This document shows, piece after piece, positions 5,545-6,281 of a stretch of 6,281 nt of DNA. Each line of letters starts with the position of its first letter. The stretch's first letter is position 1. The DNA is from an uncultured bacterium (GTDB lineage: Bacteria > Omnitrophota > Gorgyraeia > Gorgyraeales > Gorgyraeaceae). The stretch is from the NCBI GenBank assembly GCA_913009675.1, contig CAJVXD010000080.1, forward strand, positions 1-6,281, given 5' to 3'. The notes under the pieces are model-generated. The model did no database searches and had not been told where the DNA came from. It saw nothing but the letters and a program-made list of their open reading frames with translations. A program made the position numbers and the translations under genes.

Positions 5545-6016
5545 TGACCTCATCAAGCAGGTCAGTTTCTGAGGAAAGACACCTTTCTTTATAGCTACTC
5601 CACTTATAATCCGCGATATTCTCTACTATCCTAGCCCTTGCTGGATTTGATTCGATATAGTTGGCACAGTGTATTAAGTACTGATCTTTAAGGATTGGCT
5701 TGGAAATAAACCTTCCCTGCCAGAGATGCCCTGAGGTTCTATAGGCCTGGTTAAAATATACTGAATAGCCTCTATTCAGCCATTGCATGAATTTAGACAT
5801 ATTGAGGGAAGAGAGGCTTTCGATTAAGAGATGGACATGATTTGGCATAAGGCAGTAGGCGTAAAGGAGAATCCGGTATTTGCGCTTGGCCTTTTTAAGG
5901 ATCTTAAGGTATACCGCATAGTCCTTTTCGTTCCTGAAAACAGTTTGTCTTTGATTGCCCCTTGTGATAATATGATAACAAGGGTAATCTATAAAGGTCC
6001 TAGGTAGTCTAGGCAT
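5525..6016 (-). CDS. REP-associated tyrosine transposase (RAYT, Y1/HUH family), family 2
   Basis: A 163-aa single-strand DNA transposase read right to left. It opens MPRLPRTFIDYPCYHIITRGNQR, the classic RAYT N-terminus. The HUH motif is MPNHVHLLIE (His60 and His62), the catalytic Tyr is Tyr120 in NYIESNPARA, and LWQGRF lies at 98-103; all are intact. It lacks the extra C-terminal domain of the family 1 transposase and ends DEVRGHFEE, where RGHFE is encoded by the inverted-repeat motif. The start at 6016 is chosen because GGAGGTG (6022-6028) lies 5 nt upstream and the protein then begins MPR; the in-frame start at 6046 has no such site. It is clearly a different lineage from the other RAYT here, since similarity is confined to shared motifs. 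Confidence 0.92.
   Translation of the reverse strand: MPRLPRTFIDYPCYHIITRGNQRQTVFRNEKDYAVYLKILKKAKRKYRILLYAYCLMPNHVHLLIESLSSLNMSKFMQWLNRGYSVYFNQAYRTSGHLWQGRFISKPILKDQYLIHCANYIESNPARARIVENIADYKWSSYKERCLSSETDLLDEVRGHFEE
5544..5565 (+). other. Perfect hairpin next to the family 2 left end
   Basis: CTGACCT, 8-nt loop, AGGTCAG: a perfect 7-bp stem immediately inside the left inverted repeat and within the 3' end of the transposase gene. Subterminal hairpins are the recognition structures of IS200/IS605 and RAYT transposases, so this could be one. On the plus strand it is followed by TTTCT, a weak terminator-like tail. Confidence 0.45.
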
Positions 6017-6021
6017 AACAT

Positions 6022-6028
6022 CACCTCC
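6022..6028 (-). promoter_or_regulatory. Strong Shine-Dalgarno of the family 2 transposase
   Basis: GGAGGTG on the minus strand (CACCTCC on plus), 5 nt before the ATG at 6016. It fixes the start codon, and contrasts with the family 1 transposase, which has no such site. Confidence 0.8.
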
Positions 6029-6078
6029 TACTATATAGACACGCAAGAAGGCAATTTTCTTTCAATTATTTTAGTGGC

Positions 6079-6142
6079 GGGGACAGTTTGAAGCTCAGAG
6101 CTGGGACACTTTGATAGGGGAGAGCCAAAACGGTACAAGAGA
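6079..6142 (+). repeat. Right inverted-repeat arm of family 2 element
   Basis: Contains GGGACAGTTTGA at 6080-6091 and GGGACACTTTGA at 6103-6114, direct repeats differing at one base and 23 bp apart, separated by the small palindrome AGCT-CAG-AGCT (6092-6102). The 6103-6114 copy is a perfect reverse complement of 5532-5543. The outer edge is ACGGTACAAGAGA. Confidence 0.7.
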
Positions 6143-6163
6143 CACAAACGGTACAAGAGACAC
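6128..6163 (+). repeat. 18-bp tandem duplication at the outer right edge of the family 2 element
   Basis: AAACGGTACAAGAGACAC occurs twice in direct succession (6128-6145 and 6146-6163), with no mismatch. The unit contains ACGGTACAAGAGA, the outermost part of the inverted repeat, so the element's right terminus is duplicated. The left end has only one copy. Confidence 0.85.
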
Positions 6164-6281
6164 ACAAAATCCCCACCCACCCAAAGCAGTTTTTGTGCTC
6201 GGGGCTCAATCTTTGCGGATTTCGCCTACCTGCGCTCAAAGCCTGTTTTCCCCCTTAAAATCCCTTAAAAAATTTTCTTCC
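6164..6281. other. Right-hand flank with no recognisable gene
   Basis: I see no coding signal, terminator or RNA. There is a C-rich tract, CCCCACCCACCC at 6171-6182, and an A/T-rich end. It may belong to a longer repeat that continues outside the window. Confidence 0.4.

Larger units (their letters stand above)
5481..6142 (-). mobile_element. RAYT element, family 2, with long imperfect inverted repeats
   Basis: A 662-bp unit carrying a minus-strand transposase. Its ends, 5481-5544 and 6079-6142, align as a gap-free 64-bp inverted repeat with about 46 matches. The strong blocks are TCTTTTGTACCGT against ACGGTACAAGAGA (12/13) at the outer edge and TCAAAGTGTCCCC against GGGGACAGTTTGA (12/13) at the inner edge. 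Each end carries two copies of a GGGGACA-type motif exactly 23 bp apart. The left arm starts on the base after the stop codon of the small membrane gene. The ends are unlike family 1 apart from the GGGGACA core. Confidence 0.72.

Noticed and set aside
6031..6075. Minus-strand promoter for the family 2 transposase (TTGAAA ... TATATA)
   Set aside because: The spacer is about 22 bp, too long, and no other pairing in the region gives good hexamers at normal spacing.
6171..6188. Possible G-quadruplex on the minus strand
   Set aside because: Only three clear G-runs (GGGTGGGTGGGG); a canonical four-run motif is not present.
1..6281. CRISPR array, tRNA or rRNA
   Set aside because: No regularly spaced repeats and no tRNA- or rRNA-like stretches were seen; the direct repeats present are explained by RAYT elements.

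Overview
The window appears to be bacterial chromosome of moderate GC. No rRNA or marker gene fixes the phylum. A Sec-type signal peptide on one protein and heavy colonisation by RAYT (REP-associated tyrosine transposase) elements would suit a Gram-negative or PVC/Omnitrophota-like lineage, but that is only an inference. All genes read rightward except the last transposase.

Layout. (i) 1-1208: C-terminal half of a P3A-type (plasma-membrane H+-ATPase-like) cation pump, cut by the window start. (ii) 1221-1953: a complete RAYT element with 23-bp terminal inverted repeats (21/23) around a Y1/HUH transposase of about 217 aa. (iii) 1971-2897: an exported, TPR-like, very charged protein of unknown function. 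(iv) 2925-3114: a 190-bp MITE-like relative of element (ii). It keeps the same termini, the same promoter and the first 35 codons of the transposase, joined in frame to its last few codons, and it is inactivated by a stop codon. (v) 3166-5206: a tight two-gene unit, an alanine-dehydrogenase/PNT-family enzyme resembling N5-(carboxyethyl)ornithine synthase followed 1 nt later by an ATP-grasp ligase. (vi) 5221-5243: a solitary left end of the same RAYT family. (vii) 5289-5480: a small membrane protein with a strong ribosome binding site. (viii) 5481-6142: a second, unrelated RAYT element, reversed, with a 64-bp imperfect inverted repeat. (ix) 6128-6163: an 18-bp tandem duplication, then about 118 bp without a recognisable feature.

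How it fits together. The dehydrogenase and ATP-grasp genes look like a small-molecule pathway: the first could join an amino acid to a 2-oxo acid, or oxidise an amino acid, and the second could ligate the product to another amine. The nearest good sigma-70-type promoter for this pair lies inside the MITE (TTGACA, 17-bp spacer, TAAAAT). The same promoter, at the same place, would drive the transposase of the full-length element. The most interesting signal here is therefore a RAYT family that has produced a short non-autonomous derivative carrying a mobile promoter, now upstream of a biosynthetic operon.
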